Source of the DNA: Salegentibacter salegens
GTDB taxonomy: Bacteria; Bacteroidota; Bacteroidia; Flavobacteriales; Flavobacteriaceae
DNA: 64,000 nucleotides
Assembly (NCBI RefSeq): GCF_900142975.1
Contig: NZ_LT670848.1
Coordinates: 3,038,001-3,102,000 of the forward strand
Direction: 5' to 3'
Part shown: positions 1-7,961 of the stretch, in pieces
How positions within the stretch are numbered: the first letter of the stretch is position 1
How the letters are laid out: each line of letters begins with the position of its first letter
Notes under the pieces: model-generated
What the model saw: the letters and a program-made list of their open reading frames with translations, nothing else
What the model was told of the DNA's origin: nothing
The model's database searches: none
Translations under genes and position numbers: made by a program

Positions 1-54
1 AGTTGTACAAATTCCTGCCGCAAGCCCTAAAATATCGGTCCACTCTAAAATCAT
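1..54 (-). CDS. SemiSWEET-like PQ-loop transporter, N-terminus only
   Basis: Only the first 18 codons lie in the window. They read MILEWTDILGLAAGICTT, which resembles the start of SemiSWEET/PQ-loop proteins, small three-helix inner-membrane proteins that dimerise to carry sugars. The start codon comes 3 bases after the stop of the DUF421 gene on the same strand, so the two are probably cotranscribed. The rest of the gene runs off the left edge. The family call rests on a short N-terminus and is tentative. Confidence 0.5.
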   Translation of the reverse strand, partial: MILEWTDILGLAAGICTT

Positions 55-57
55 CCT

Positions 58-582
58 TTACTTATTTATAACATCTTTTGTAAGCCACGCTTCTAATTCC
101 TGGTCTTTATTTGAAGTATGTAAGACCGAAATATCACCGGTAGTTTCAAAAACTACAGCCCGCACCTGCGAAAGATCTAAAACATTGGCTTCTCTTAGTT
201 TTGACCTAAGATCACCTTCGGTAACCCGGGCTTTCTTTAAATTTTCATGAAGTATCTTTTTACCGTCCATAAGAAGTAGTGGGGAGTTGTCAATTGCTTC
301 CTGAAACCAGGAAAAACGTCTTAAAATTGCCGCCGAAATTTGCAAAATATATACAGCGGCCAGCCCCACAATACCGTGTATTAAGCTTACCGAGGCCGAT
401 AGAATTGTAGTTGCTAAAATAGAACCTACAGCAACCGTCATTGCGAAATCAAAACTGGACATTTTTGAAAAACTGCGTTTTCCGGCAATTCTCGTAAAAA
501 TTATAATTGCCATGTAAATTCCCCCGGCGGTTAGGAAAATTGCCAGAATAGATGTCCAGGAAGCTTCAAACCATTTTTCCAT
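58..582 (-). CDS. DUF421 (YetF-type) membrane protein
   Basis: A 174-residue protein with an N-terminal region of about three hydrophobic helices (roughly residues 12-90) followed by a soluble domain. The segments GKRSFSKMSSFDF after the first helix and DGKKILHENLKKARVTEGDL in the soluble part match the DUF421/YetF family, whose biochemical role is not established. It starts at ATG, 34 bases before the SDR gene end on the same strand, and is followed after 3 bases by a SemiSWEET-like gene. The family assignment is firm; the function is unknown. Confidence 0.8.
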   Translation of the reverse strand: MEKWFEASWTSILAIFLTAGGIYMAIIIFTRIAGKRSFSKMSSFDFAMTVAVGSILATTILSASVSLIHGIVGLAAVYILQISAAILRRFSWFQEAIDNSPLLLMDGKKILHENLKKARVTEGDLRSKLREANVLDLSQVRAVVFETTGDISVLHTSNKDQELEAWLTKDVINK

Positions 583-615
583 AATAAGTTTTTAGTAATT
601 TAATTGATTTTAGGC

Positions 616-1464
616 TTATCCCCCAATAATTTCACCGCCATTTACGTGAATAATTTGGCCAGTAATATAGCTGCTATCTTCACTTGCAAGAAAAACGTAA
701 GCCGGAGCCACTTCAGAAGGTTGTCCTGCTCTTCCCATTGGGGTATCCTGGCCAAACTCGCTCACATCATCAAAAGTCGCGGGAATTAGCGGTGTCCAGA
801 TGGGTCCGGGCGCAACACCATTCACCCTTATTTTTTTATCGGCCAGCATTTTTGATAAAGACCGGGTAAAACTTACAATCGCGCCTTTAGTACTGCTATA
901 ATCCAGTAAATGTTCACTACCGCGATAGGCTGTGACAGAAGTGGTGTTAATTATAACATCGCCTTCCTGAAGCTGTTGTAATGCCTCTTTCACAATATAA
1001 AAATAAGGATAGATATTGGTTTCAAAAGTTTTGTGAATTTGCGCTGTACTTATCTCATCTATATTTTCTTTAGGAAATTGTATTGCGGCATTATTCACAA
1101 GGATATTTAGTTTTCCTAATTTCTTAGATGTTTCTTCCAGAGCCTCTTTACAGAAGTCCTCCTTTTTTAAATCCCCTTCAATAATAAGACATTGTTTTCC
1201 TTCCTTTTCTACTAACTTTTTGGTCTCCAGTGCGTCTTCATTTTCCTCTAAATAGATAATTGCAATATTTGCTCCTTCCCTTGCAAAATGCACAGCAATA
1301 CTTCTTCCAATGCCACTGTCGCCGCCGGTTATTAAAGCATTTTTGCCTTCTAATTTACCAGAACCCTTGTAGTTTTTTCTAATGATTTCCGGCTCCGGAT
1401 TCATTTTATATTCTTTTCCGGGTTGCTCCTGTTGCTGGTTCGGAAATTTTTCTGGTTTATTCAT
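616..1464 (-). CDS. SDR family oxidoreductase (YghA-like)
   Basis: A 282-residue classical short-chain dehydrogenase/reductase. It has the Rossmann motif GGDSGIG near residue 48, the NNAA motif near 129, and the catalytic Tyr/Lys in YSSTKG near 188-193. The 40-residue polar extension before the Rossmann fold (rich in Pro, Glu and Gln) is typical of the YghA branch, often annotated as NAD(P)-dependent aldehyde reductase or glucose dehydrogenase-like. The substrate cannot be read from the sequence. It is the first gene of a probable minus-strand run with the DUF421 gene. Upstream (1465-1657) I see no clear promoter. Confidence 0.85.
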   Translation of the reverse strand: MNKPEKFPNQQQEQPGKEYKMNPEPEIIRKNYKGSGKLEGKNALITGGDSGIGRSIAVHFAREGANIAIIYLEENEDALETKKLVEKEGKQCLIIEGDLKKEDFCKEALEETSKKLGKLNILVNNAAIQFPKENIDEISTAQIHKTFETNIYPYFYIVKEALQQLQEGDVIINTTSVTAYRGSEHLLDYSSTKGAIVSFTRSLSKMLADKKIRVNGVAPGPIWTPLIPATFDDVSEFGQDTPMGRAGQPSEVAPAYVFLASEDSSYITGQIIHVNGGEIIGG

Positions 1465-1657
1465 ATTGGTTAATTTTTGGTTGGTATTTTTAGCTATAAA
1501 TGTTTCATAATTAATAGTTTACTGAAATTAGGAATAGCCAGAAGTATAAAATTAATAAGCTTTGCTTACAATAAAATGTTAAGGATTTATAAGTCTTTCT
1601 AAAGAAGCCTTTAAAAACCTAATCCGGTTAAAAAAATATTCATTTGTGTTAATTGAA

Positions 1658-1665
1658 TACCTTTG
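1658..1665 (+). promoter_or_regulatory. -7 promoter element TACCTTTG
   Basis: An exact TAnnTTTG match, the -7 element of the primary sigma factor of Bacteroidota, ends 4 bases before the ATG of the glycerophosphodiesterase gene. No good TTTG -33 box is found at the expected distance. If used, the transcript would have almost no leader. The motif also argues against the GTG start at 1646, which would place the promoter inside the gene. Confidence 0.4.
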
Positions 1666-1669
1666 CCAA

Positions 1670-2356
1670 ATGAATTTATTAAAGATTGGCCATCGTGGCG
1701 CCAAGGGCCATTTAGCCGAAAATACACTGGAGAGTATTCAAAAAGCCCTCAATTTTGGCGTTGATGCAATAGAAATAGATGTGCATAGATGTAAAACCGG
1801 CGAGTTAGTGGTAATTCACGATTTTACGCTAGATCGAACCACCAATGGGAGCGGTGAAATTGCGAAAAAGTCTTTAGCCGAATTAAAAAATCTTAAGGTT
1901 GAAGATCAATTTGAAATTCCTTTACTTACCCAAGTTTTAGATCTTATTGAAAGAAAATGCACGATAAATATTGAGTTGAAAGGTTTAAATACCGCAACCG
2001 CTACTTCAGAAATTATTACAAATTATATTGCTGAAAGAAACTGGAAATATGAAGATTTTATTGTTTCCAGTTTTCAGAAAAACGAGCTGTTTCAAATGCG
2101 CAAATTGGACGAAAATGTTCCGTTGGGGATATTGAGTAAAGCCAGTGTTACTGAAGCTATAGAGTTGGGAAAATTATTAAAAGCATCGGCAATTCACCCA
2201 TCCCTGGGAATTATTACGCGAGATAATGTGAAGGCCTCTCACGAGGCCGGATTTAAAGTAAACGTATGGACCGTAAATGAACCTCAGGATATTGAGCGAA
2301 TGCGTGAATTTGGGGTAGATGGAATTATATCAGATTTTCCCGATAGGCTTTTATAG
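1670..2356 (+). CDS. cytosolic glycerophosphodiester phosphodiesterase
   Basis: A 228-residue GDPD-family TIM barrel that would hydrolyse glycerophosphodiesters to glycerol-3-phosphate and an alcohol. The N-terminus carries GHRGAKGHLAENT, with the HR and ENT signature residues, then EIDVH and VVIHDFTLDRTTNG, giving the usual metal-binding Glu/Asp and catalytic His pair. The C-terminus GVDGIISDFPDRL is also typical. There is no signal peptide, so a cytosolic UgpQ-type enzyme is likely. The ATG at 1670 was chosen over the longer GTG at 1646 because homology begins at MNLLKIGHRG and a promoter element lies between them. Confidence 0.88.
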   Translation: MNLLKIGHRGAKGHLAENTLESIQKALNFGVDAIEIDVHRCKTGELVVIHDFTLDRTTNGSGEIAKKSLAELKNLKVEDQFEIPLLTQVLDLIERKCTINIELKGLNTATATSEIITNYIAERNWKYEDFIVSSFQKNELFQMRKLDENVPLGILSKASVTEAIELGKLLKASAIHPSLGIITRDNVKASHEAGFKVNVWTVNEPQDIERMREFGVDGIISDFPDRLL

Positions 2357-2448
2357 CGTAGAAGCGACATGTTTATAGAAAACTTGATAAAGTTGAATAT
2401 TGTTGAGCTCCAGAGGAGCGGCACAAATTTTATAATTAGAAGAAATTG

Positions 2449-3669
2449 ATGCAAAATTTCGATATTATTATTATTGGCGGCGGTGCGGCGGGATTTTTTA
2501 CCGCGATAAATGCAGCTGAAATAAACCCAAACTTGAAAATTGCCATTTTTGAGCGAGGCAAAGAAGTACTTACCAAAGTTAAAGTCTCGGGCGGGGGAAG
2601 GTGCAATGTTACCCACGCTGAATTTCTTCCGAAGGAACTTAGCACCAATTATCCTCGTGGTGAAAAAGAATTGTTGGGCCCGTTTCACAGTTTTATGACC
2701 GGTGATACGATGGAATGGTTTGAAAATCGGGGGATTCAATTAAAGATAGAAGATGATGGAAGAATTTTTCCTGTTTCAGATGATTCCCAAAGTGTTATTG
2801 ATTGCTTTTTGCAGGAAACTCAAAGACTCAATATTCAGGTTTTAAAAAGTCACGCAGTTCAGGCATTTCAGAAAGAAAAAGATTTTTGGGAGATAAAGAC
2901 CAGTAAAGGAGATTTTTCAGCAGAAAAAATGATGCTTGCAACGGGGAGTAATCCCAAAATTTGGAATATGCTTAAGAATCTTGGGCATAAAATTATTGAA
3001 CCGGTACCTTCCCTTTTTACGTTTAATATTAAGGACGAGAAAATTAAGGACCTGCCAGGAGTCGCTACTGAAGCCGAAGTAAAGATAAATTCAAAAAAAG
3101 TTAGTTTAGAAAGTAAAGGGCCTTTGTTGATTACCCATTGGGGGATGAGTGGCCCGGGGATTTTAAAACTTTCGGCCTGGGGAGCAAGGGATTTAGAAAA
3201 ACTGAATTATCAGTTTGAAATTAAGGTAAACTGGTTACCCGGGAATACTTCAGAAGAAATTTTAATTCGATTAAAAGATTTAAAAACTAAACTAGCGAAA
3301 CAGCAGGTTTTAAAAAATGCACAATTCGATTTGCCTAAACGCTTGTGGAGAAATCTCATAGTAGCCGCAGGAATTACAGATGGTACACCCTGGGCCGATT
3401 TAAATAAAAATCAGCTGCAAAATTTAAGCGCACAACTTACCGAGGCCGTTTTCAAAGTAAATGGAAAAAGCACATTTAAAGAGGAATTTGTTACGGCCGG
3501 TGGGGTAGATCTTAAAGAAGTGAATTTTAAAACTTTTGAGAGTAAACTTCACAAAAACCTATTTCTTGCCGGGGAAATTTTAAATATTGACGCTATAACC
3601 GGCGGATTTAATTTTCAGAACGCCTGGACAGGGGGCTTTCTTGCCGCAAAAGCAATGAGTGAATATTAG
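2449..3669 (+). CDS. NAD(P)/FAD-dependent oxidoreductase, HI0933/BaiN family
   Basis: A 406-residue flavoprotein. The N-terminal GGGAAGFFTAINAA loop binds FAD and is followed by FERG and KVKVSGGGRCNVTH, the hallmark of the HI0933 (BaiN/RdsA-like) family. The C-terminus has TAGGV and GFNFQNAWTGGFLAA, where the flavin site closes. The physiological substrate of most members is unknown. The ATG at 2449 is preferred over an in-frame TTG three bases earlier. Its last 4 bases overlap the end of the tspO-like gene on the opposite strand. Confidence 0.85.
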   Translation: MQNFDIIIIGGGAAGFFTAINAAEINPNLKIAIFERGKEVLTKVKVSGGGRCNVTHAEFLPKELSTNYPRGEKELLGPFHSFMTGDTMEWFENRGIQLKIEDDGRIFPVSDDSQSVIDCFLQETQRLNIQVLKSHAVQAFQKEKDFWEIKTSKGDFSAEKMMLATGSNPKIWNMLKNLGHKIIEPVPSLFTFNIKDEKIKDLPGVATEAEVKINSKKVSLESKGPLLITHWGMSGPGILKLSAWGARDLEKLNYQFEIKVNWLPGNTSEEILIRLKDLKTKLAKQQVLKNAQFDLPKRLWRNLIVAAGITDGTPWADLNKNQLQNLSAQLTEAVFKVNGKSTFKEEFVTAGGVDLKEVNFKTFESKLHKNLFLAGEILNIDAITGGFNFQNAWTGGFLAAKAMSEY

Positions 3670-4142
3670 TTGAGTCGCCAAATTTCAAAATTAAGTGCTA
3701 TGGCAAAAAGCACCCAAATTGCATAAGGAATAAGAAAATAAGCAGCGATATTGTTGACCACTTTAAACCATTTTATGGTGAAAAGAATTAGAATAAACAA
3801 AGCGATAATATTTAAAAGCGCTAAAAGTGGTTTCTGGAGTCCGAAGAAAAGTAGCGACCAGGAACCGGTTAACAATAATTGAAACCCAAAATGGTATAAA
3901 GCAGTTTTTACCCATTTGTGATAAAAACCTTTGCTCCATACTATTCCCGCGGCTACACCCATTAATACATACATTAAAAATAAAATGGGTCCAAACATAG
4001 CGTCTGGCGGATTAAACCAGGGCTTGTTTAATTCTGGATACCAACCTTCATATCCGGTTTGGCTAGCAATAACACCCATAAACCCGAAAAGCAAACAAAT
4101 GCCAATGGCCACCGAACTTCGTAAAAAGAGTTTTTTGGTCAT
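3666..4142 (-). CDS. TspO/MBR family membrane protein
   Basis: A 158-residue protein with five hydrophobic helices, the usual size and topology for TspO (translocator protein/peripheral benzodiazepine receptor homologue). Diagnostic stretches are WYPELNKPWFNPPD, GAAGIVW-like helix 2, LLLTGSWSLLFFG and PYAIWVLFAIALNFEIWRLN, matching the porphyrin and cholesterol-recognition ends of the family. Bacterial TspO binds or degrades porphyrins and modulates stress responses; which applies here is not visible. It converges with, and overlaps by 4 bases, the flavoprotein gene. Confidence 0.9.
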   Translation of the reverse strand: MTKKLFLRSSVAIGICLLFGFMGVIASQTGYEGWYPELNKPWFNPPDAMFGPILFLMYVLMGVAAGIVWSKGFYHKWVKTALYHFGFQLLLTGSWSLLFFGLQKPLLALLNIIALFILILFTIKWFKVVNNIAAYFLIPYAIWVLFAIALNFEIWRLN

Positions 4143-4197
4143 TTTTGGTTGATTTTCTAATTAAAATTAAAAAATATTCGACTGCAGTCTTTAAAAT

Positions 4198-4220
4198 ATT
4201 AGTGTATAATAATCACTAAT
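4198..4220. promoter_or_regulatory. perfect inverted repeat ATTAGTG-N9-CACTAAT
   Basis: Seven-base perfect arms separated by 9 bases lie in the divergent space between the tspO-like gene (starts 4142, minus) and mvaD (starts 4378, plus). The geometry suits a dimeric repressor or activator. No regulator gene lies next to it, so its protein is unknown. Confidence 0.35.
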
Positions 4221-4301
4221 TCAGACTTTAAGCCTGAGTTTTCAACTACTAAAATATAAATTTATTTGAACCGGGAAAGAAAATTCCCAAAACATAAAAC
4301 A

Positions 4302-4309
4302 TATCTTTG
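4302..4309 (+). promoter_or_regulatory. -7 promoter element TATCTTTG for the mvaD operon
   Basis: An exact TAnnTTTG match followed by GC lies 68 bases upstream of the mvaD start. The nearest upstream TTTG is too far away (33 bases) to be a normal -33 box, so the promoter would be partly non-consensus. It is the best candidate start of the isoprenoid operon transcript. Confidence 0.5.
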
Positions 4310-4377
4310 CGTGCAAATTAGGTTTTAAAATATTATTAAGCATATTTTAAAATACTTATAGTCTTTAAATTTTTGCT

Positions 4378-5478
4378 ATGCGTGAACAGGATTTTATTCC
4401 AAAGCAATCTTCAAACAGGATAGAAAAAGGCGAGGTAAGCTGGCAGTCTCCCAGTAATATCGCTTTGGTAAAGTATTGGGGAAAAAAAGAGAATCAAGTT
4501 CCGGCGAATCCTTCGGTGAGTTTTACATTGAATAATTGCAAAACCACGACCAAACTGGAATTTGAGAAGAAAACAGAAAAAGCTGGAATCTTTGATTTTG
4601 AACTTTATTTCGAAGGAAAAAAGAAGGAAGATTTTAAACCCAAAATTCAGCAGTTTTTTGAACGAATTGAAATCTATTGTCCATTTCTAAAAGAATATAA
4701 ATTTAATATTTTTACTAAAAATTCATTTCCTCACAGCAGCGGTATCGCGTCTTCTGCAAGCGGAATGAGCGCCCTGGCACTTTGCGTAATGAGTTTGGAA
4801 AAGGAATTGGATTCCGCTCCAACAAAAAATGAAGAATATTTCTATAAAAAAGCTTCATTTTTAGCCCGATTGGGTTCAGGAAGTGCCTGCCGCAGTTTAG
4901 AAGGCGAATTAATTGAATGGGGCGAACACAAGAATATTCCAGGAAGCAGTGATCTTTTCGGGATTAAATATCCTTTCGAGATCGATGAGATTTTTAAAAC
5001 TTTCCAGGACACAATTTTATTGGTTGATAAAGGCCAAAAGCAGGTAAGCAGCAGCGTAGGTCATAATTTAATGCACGGCCACCCTTTTGCTGAAAACCGT
5101 TTTGCCCAGGCACATTCAAATTTAGATAAATTGAAGAAGGTTTTTGCTTCGGGCAATTTAGATGAATTTATAGCAATTGTAGAAAGCGAAGCGCTCACGT
5201 TGCACGCGATGATGATGAGCAGCAACCCTTATTTCATTCTAATGAAGCCTAATACCCTAGAAATTATCAATAAAATATGGGAGTTTAGGGAAAACACTAA
5301 AACCCCGGTTTGCTTTACCCTGGATGCCGGTGCTAACGTGCACGTGCTTTACCCCGAGGCAAATAAAGCAAAAGTTTTAGAATTCATTAAGAATGAGCTA
5401 GTTGCCTATTGTGAAAAAGGGCAGTATATTTGCGACGAAGTTGGTGAGGGAGCAGAAAAAGTTGGTCCTATACAATAA
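4378..5478 (+). CDS. mvaD: diphosphomevalonate decarboxylase
   Basis: A 366-residue GHMP-superfamily enzyme that converts mevalonate diphosphate to isopentenyl diphosphate with ATP and loss of CO2. The N-terminal SPSNIALVKYWGKK is the signature of the decarboxylase, followed by PANPSVSFTLNN, the phosphate loop HSSGIASSASGMSA and a C-terminal TLDAGANVHVLY segment. It opens an operon with a mevalonate kinase-like gene and a prenyltransferase, which supports a mevalonate route to isoprenoids. Phosphomevalonate kinase is not in the window. The ATG start fits the family, with a short extension before the conserved core. Confidence 0.93.
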   Translation: MREQDFIPKQSSNRIEKGEVSWQSPSNIALVKYWGKKENQVPANPSVSFTLNNCKTTTKLEFEKKTEKAGIFDFELYFEGKKKEDFKPKIQQFFERIEIYCPFLKEYKFNIFTKNSFPHSSGIASSASGMSALALCVMSLEKELDSAPTKNEEYFYKKASFLARLGSGSACRSLEGELIEWGEHKNIPGSSDLFGIKYPFEIDEIFKTFQDTILLVDKGQKQVSSSVGHNLMHGHPFAENRFAQAHSNLDKLKKVFASGNLDEFIAIVESEALTLHAMMMSSNPYFILMKPNTLEIINKIWEFRENTKTPVCFTLDAGANVHVLYPEANKAKVLEFIKNELVAYCEKGQYICDEVGEGAEKVGPIQ

Positions 5479-5531
5479 GCTGAAAAACAGGGTTTAATAA
5501 TTATTCGTATTTTTAGCTAAAAGCATTCGCT

Positions 5532-5732
5532 ATGCAAGTAGATTTTAAAAAATTCGAACTGCTGGATTGGTTGAAAGACCTGGAAGATGAAAATGTTCTT
5601 AATGAGATTAAGGCTATTAAGGACAGGAATGAGGAATTCGATTTCGATAAGGAATGGGAAAATGGTTTAACTGGCGAAGAATTTAAAGCAGAAATGCGTA
5701 AAAGGATTAATAAATATCCGTGGAAAAAGTAA
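5532..5732 (+). CDS. small acidic antitoxin-like protein
   Basis: A 66-residue, strongly charged protein (EFDFDKEWENG, EFKAEMRKRINKYPWKK) with a predicted helical N-terminus. It precedes and overlaps by 13 bases a RelE/ParE-like gene, the usual order of type II antitoxin then toxin. The shape resembles short bacteroidete antitoxins that lack an obvious DNA-binding domain. It sits inside the mevalonate operon, 53 bases after mvaD. The assignment depends mainly on the overlap and size; no recognisable domain is present. Confidence 0.6.
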   Translation: MQVDFKKFELLDWLKDLEDENVLNEIKAIKDRNEEFDFDKEWENGLTGEEFKAEMRKRINKYPWKK

Positions 5733-6046
5733 TTTTTACCAGATCCACCTTAGAGTATTTTGATAATTTGGTGCATACTCTTTTTAGGCAAGACTATTTT
5801 TCTTTTAAAGAAAATGCACAAAATTACGTTGATAAAATTGTTGATTTTGTTACAACGAAAATAGACAGTTTTCCGCATAAAATCACTCCGGAGAACTTAC
5901 GTTTCTTAGGCACTTATTATATTTTTTACAAACCTAATAAGCGTACAACCTGGTATGTGTTTTTTGAAAAAAAGCAGCAACACTATCTGGTTACCACAAT
6001 AATGAATAATTATTGTAAAGAAATTGCAAGTTTAAGTGAAGGCTAA
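5720..6046 (+). CDS. RelE/ParE-family toxin-like protein
   Basis: A 108-residue protein starting at GTG inside the antitoxin gene. The pattern of an N-terminal helix pair, then LRFLGTYYIFYKPNKRTTWYVFFEKK and a final strand LVTTIMNN followed by a helix, fits the RelE/ParE fold, in which a Tyr/Phe-rich sheet and a closing strand carry the basic active surface. RelE members cleave ribosome-bound mRNA and ParE members block gyrase; which type this is cannot be told. The overlap with the upstream gene indicates translational coupling. Confidence 0.65.
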   Translation: MEKVIFTRSTLEYFDNLVHTLFRQDYFSFKENAQNYVDKIVDFVTTKIDSFPHKITPENLRFLGTYYIFYKPNKRTTWYVFFEKKQQHYLVTTIMNNYCKEIASLSEG

Positions 6047-6080
6047 AATCAAAGCTTCCATTGAATTAAAACATTAGAAT

Positions 6081-7019
6081 ATGAAAGGACCTTTATTTTA
6101 TTCAAAAATCTTACTCTTTGGAGAGTATGGGATCATTAAAGATTCCAAAGGTTTATCCATTCCTTATAATTTTTATAATGGAGCTTTAAAAGTAGATGAA
6201 GATCCTTCTGAAGCTGCTATTGCCTCTAACAAAAGTTTACGCCGATTTGTAGCATACCTGAGCGAGCTTGAGCAAAATAATCCGGAATTGGTTCAATTTG
6301 ATATAGCCGCATTAAATGCAGATATAGAAAAAGGCATGTATTTCGATTCAACCATTCCGCAGGGATATGGAGTAGGTAGCAGCGGTGCTTTGGTTGCGGC
6401 AATTTATGATAAATATGCAACCGGAAAAATCACCGTATTAGAAAATCTTACCCGCGATAAATTATTAAAACTGAAAAAGATCTTCGGGGAAATGGAATCT
6501 TTTTTCCACGGAAAATCGTCAGGTTTAGATCCGCTTAACAGCTATTTAAGTATTCCTATTCTTATAAATTCTAAAGATAATATTGAACCTGCTGGCATTC
6601 CGTCGCAGACAGAAAACGGCCAGGGTGCTGTGTTTTTATTAGATAGCGGAAGCACTGGGGAAACCGGCCCGATGGTTGGGATTTTTATGGAAAATATGAA
6701 ACAGGAAGGTTTCCGTCAAATGCTTAAAGAGCAGTTTGTAAAACATACAGATGCCTGCGTAGACGATTTTCTTAAAGGTGACGTAAAATCTTTATTCACC
6801 AACGTAAAAAGGCTGTCGCACGTGGTGCTTGATAATTTTAAACCAATGATTCCTGCCCAATTTCATAAACTTTGGAAACACGGGATAGACACCAACGATT
6901 ATTACCTGAAACTTTGTGGTTCGGGTGGCGGTGGCTATATTTTAGGTTTTACTGAAGATATCGAAAAAGCTAGAAAATCTCTTAAAGATTACAAATTAGA
7001 AGTGGTTTACAACTTCTAA
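6081..7019 (+). CDS. mevalonate kinase-like GHMP kinase
   Basis: A 312-residue GHMP kinase. It has the N-terminal SKILLFGEYGI motif, the ATP-binding loop PQGYGVGSSGALVAAIYD near residues 94-110, the HGKSSGLDPLNSYLS segment near 150 with the likely catalytic Asp, and the C-terminal glycine loop LCGSGGGGYILGF. With mvaD upstream and a prenyltransferase downstream, mevalonate kinase (mevalonate to 5-phosphomevalonate) is the natural reading. Another GHMP activity such as phosphomevalonate kinase cannot be excluded from sequence alone. The gap to the next gene is 15 bases, supporting an operon. Confidence 0.8.
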   Translation: MKGPLFYSKILLFGEYGIIKDSKGLSIPYNFYNGALKVDEDPSEAAIASNKSLRRFVAYLSELEQNNPELVQFDIAALNADIEKGMYFDSTIPQGYGVGSSGALVAAIYDKYATGKITVLENLTRDKLLKLKKIFGEMESFFHGKSSGLDPLNSYLSIPILINSKDNIEPAGIPSQTENGQGAVFLLDSGSTGETGPMVGIFMENMKQEGFRQMLKEQFVKHTDACVDDFLKGDVKSLFTNVKRLSHVVLDNFKPMIPAQFHKLWKHGIDTNDYYLKLCGSGGGGYILGFTEDIEKARKSLKDYKLEVVYNF

Positions 7020-7034
7020 ATTCACCCACCCTAC

Positions 7035-7940
7035 ATGGCGTCCACTTCTAACAAGCGCTTATTGCTGAAAATGCTTAGTTTGTTTTCGGTGGTTCGTGGT
7101 TATAATATTCTTGTGCTTATTGTAGCACAATACCTTACTTCGGCATTTATTTTGGCGCCAGAGCTACCATTACGTGAAATTATTTTTGACGATAATTTGT
7201 TTTTTCTCATTCTGTCTTCTGCCACGGTAATCGCTTCGGGATATATTATTAATAATTTCTACGACAGTGAAAAAGATCTGATTAACAGGCCCAAGAAAAC
7301 AATGTTAGATAGGTTTGTAAGTCAGCGTACCAAACTTTCAGTCTATTTCATTCTTAATTTACTCGCTATTTTCTTTGCGAGCTATGTATCGTTTAGAGCA
7401 GTAGTTTTCTTTTCGATCTATATATTTGCCATCTGGTTGTATTCCCATCGTTTAAAGCGCATTCTATTCCTGGGAAATCTCGTGGCTTCCATCTTAACAA
7501 TTACGCCGTTTTTCGTAGTTTTTGTGTACTATAAGAATTTTGAAACGGTAATCTTTATCCACGCTACTTTCCTGTATCTAATGATTGTAATGCGGGAACT
7601 GGTAAAAGACCTGGAAAATATGCAGGGTGATTTGCTGCAAAACTATCAAACGATTCCAATTGTTTATGGTGAGCGACTTAGTAAGGTTTTTCTTTCAGTC
7701 TTAAGTATTTTGGCTATTATTCCTATTTTGCTTTTAATCACTCGATATAACACGGGTTATATGGATTACTATTTCTATGTGTCCCTGCTGCTACTTGTAT
7801 TCTTCTTGTTGTATCTCTATTTCAGTAAGGCAAAATGGCAATATTTATTACTTCACAATATTCTTAAACTAATAATTGTAGTAGGTGTTTTCAGCATTCT
7901 ACTTATAGATATTCAAGAAGTGCTCAACAGAGTATTCTAA
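7035..7940 (+). CDS. UbiA-family geranylgeranylglycerol-phosphate geranylgeranyltransferase-like protein
   Basis: A 301-residue polytopic membrane protein of the UbiA prenyltransferase superfamily with about eight helices. The two Asp-rich motifs that bind the prenyl diphosphate through magnesium are visible: NNFYDSEKDLINRP near residue 76 and RELVKDLENMQGD near 193. This subfamily in Bacteroidota is usually annotated as geranylgeranylglycerol-phosphate geranylgeranyltransferase, the archaeal second ether-lipid enzyme. The position directly behind mevalonate genes supports a prenyl substrate. The acceptor is not proven; a quinone or other lipid acceptor is possible. Confidence 0.78.
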   Translation: MASTSNKRLLLKMLSLFSVVRGYNILVLIVAQYLTSAFILAPELPLREIIFDDNLFFLILSSATVIASGYIINNFYDSEKDLINRPKKTMLDRFVSQRTKLSVYFILNLLAIFFASYVSFRAVVFFSIYIFAIWLYSHRLKRILFLGNLVASILTITPFFVVFVYYKNFETVIFIHATFLYLMIVMRELVKDLENMQGDLLQNYQTIPIVYGERLSKVFLSVLSILAIIPILLLITRYNTGYMDYYFYVSLLLLVFFLLYLYFSKAKWQYLLLHNILKLIIVVGVFSILLIDIQEVLNRVF

Positions 7941-7961
7941 TCATTTATTTAAAAAATTTAT

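Noticed and set aside
1646..1669. GTG start for the glycerophosphodiesterase
   Set aside because: A -7 promoter element lies between it and the ATG at 1670, and homology begins at the ATG.
4265..4309. TTTG 33 bases before TATCTTTG as a -33 box for mvaD (the same distance occurs at 8474-8518)
   Set aside because: Spacing is far longer than the 19-20 bases of the convincing promoters in this window; treated as coincidence.
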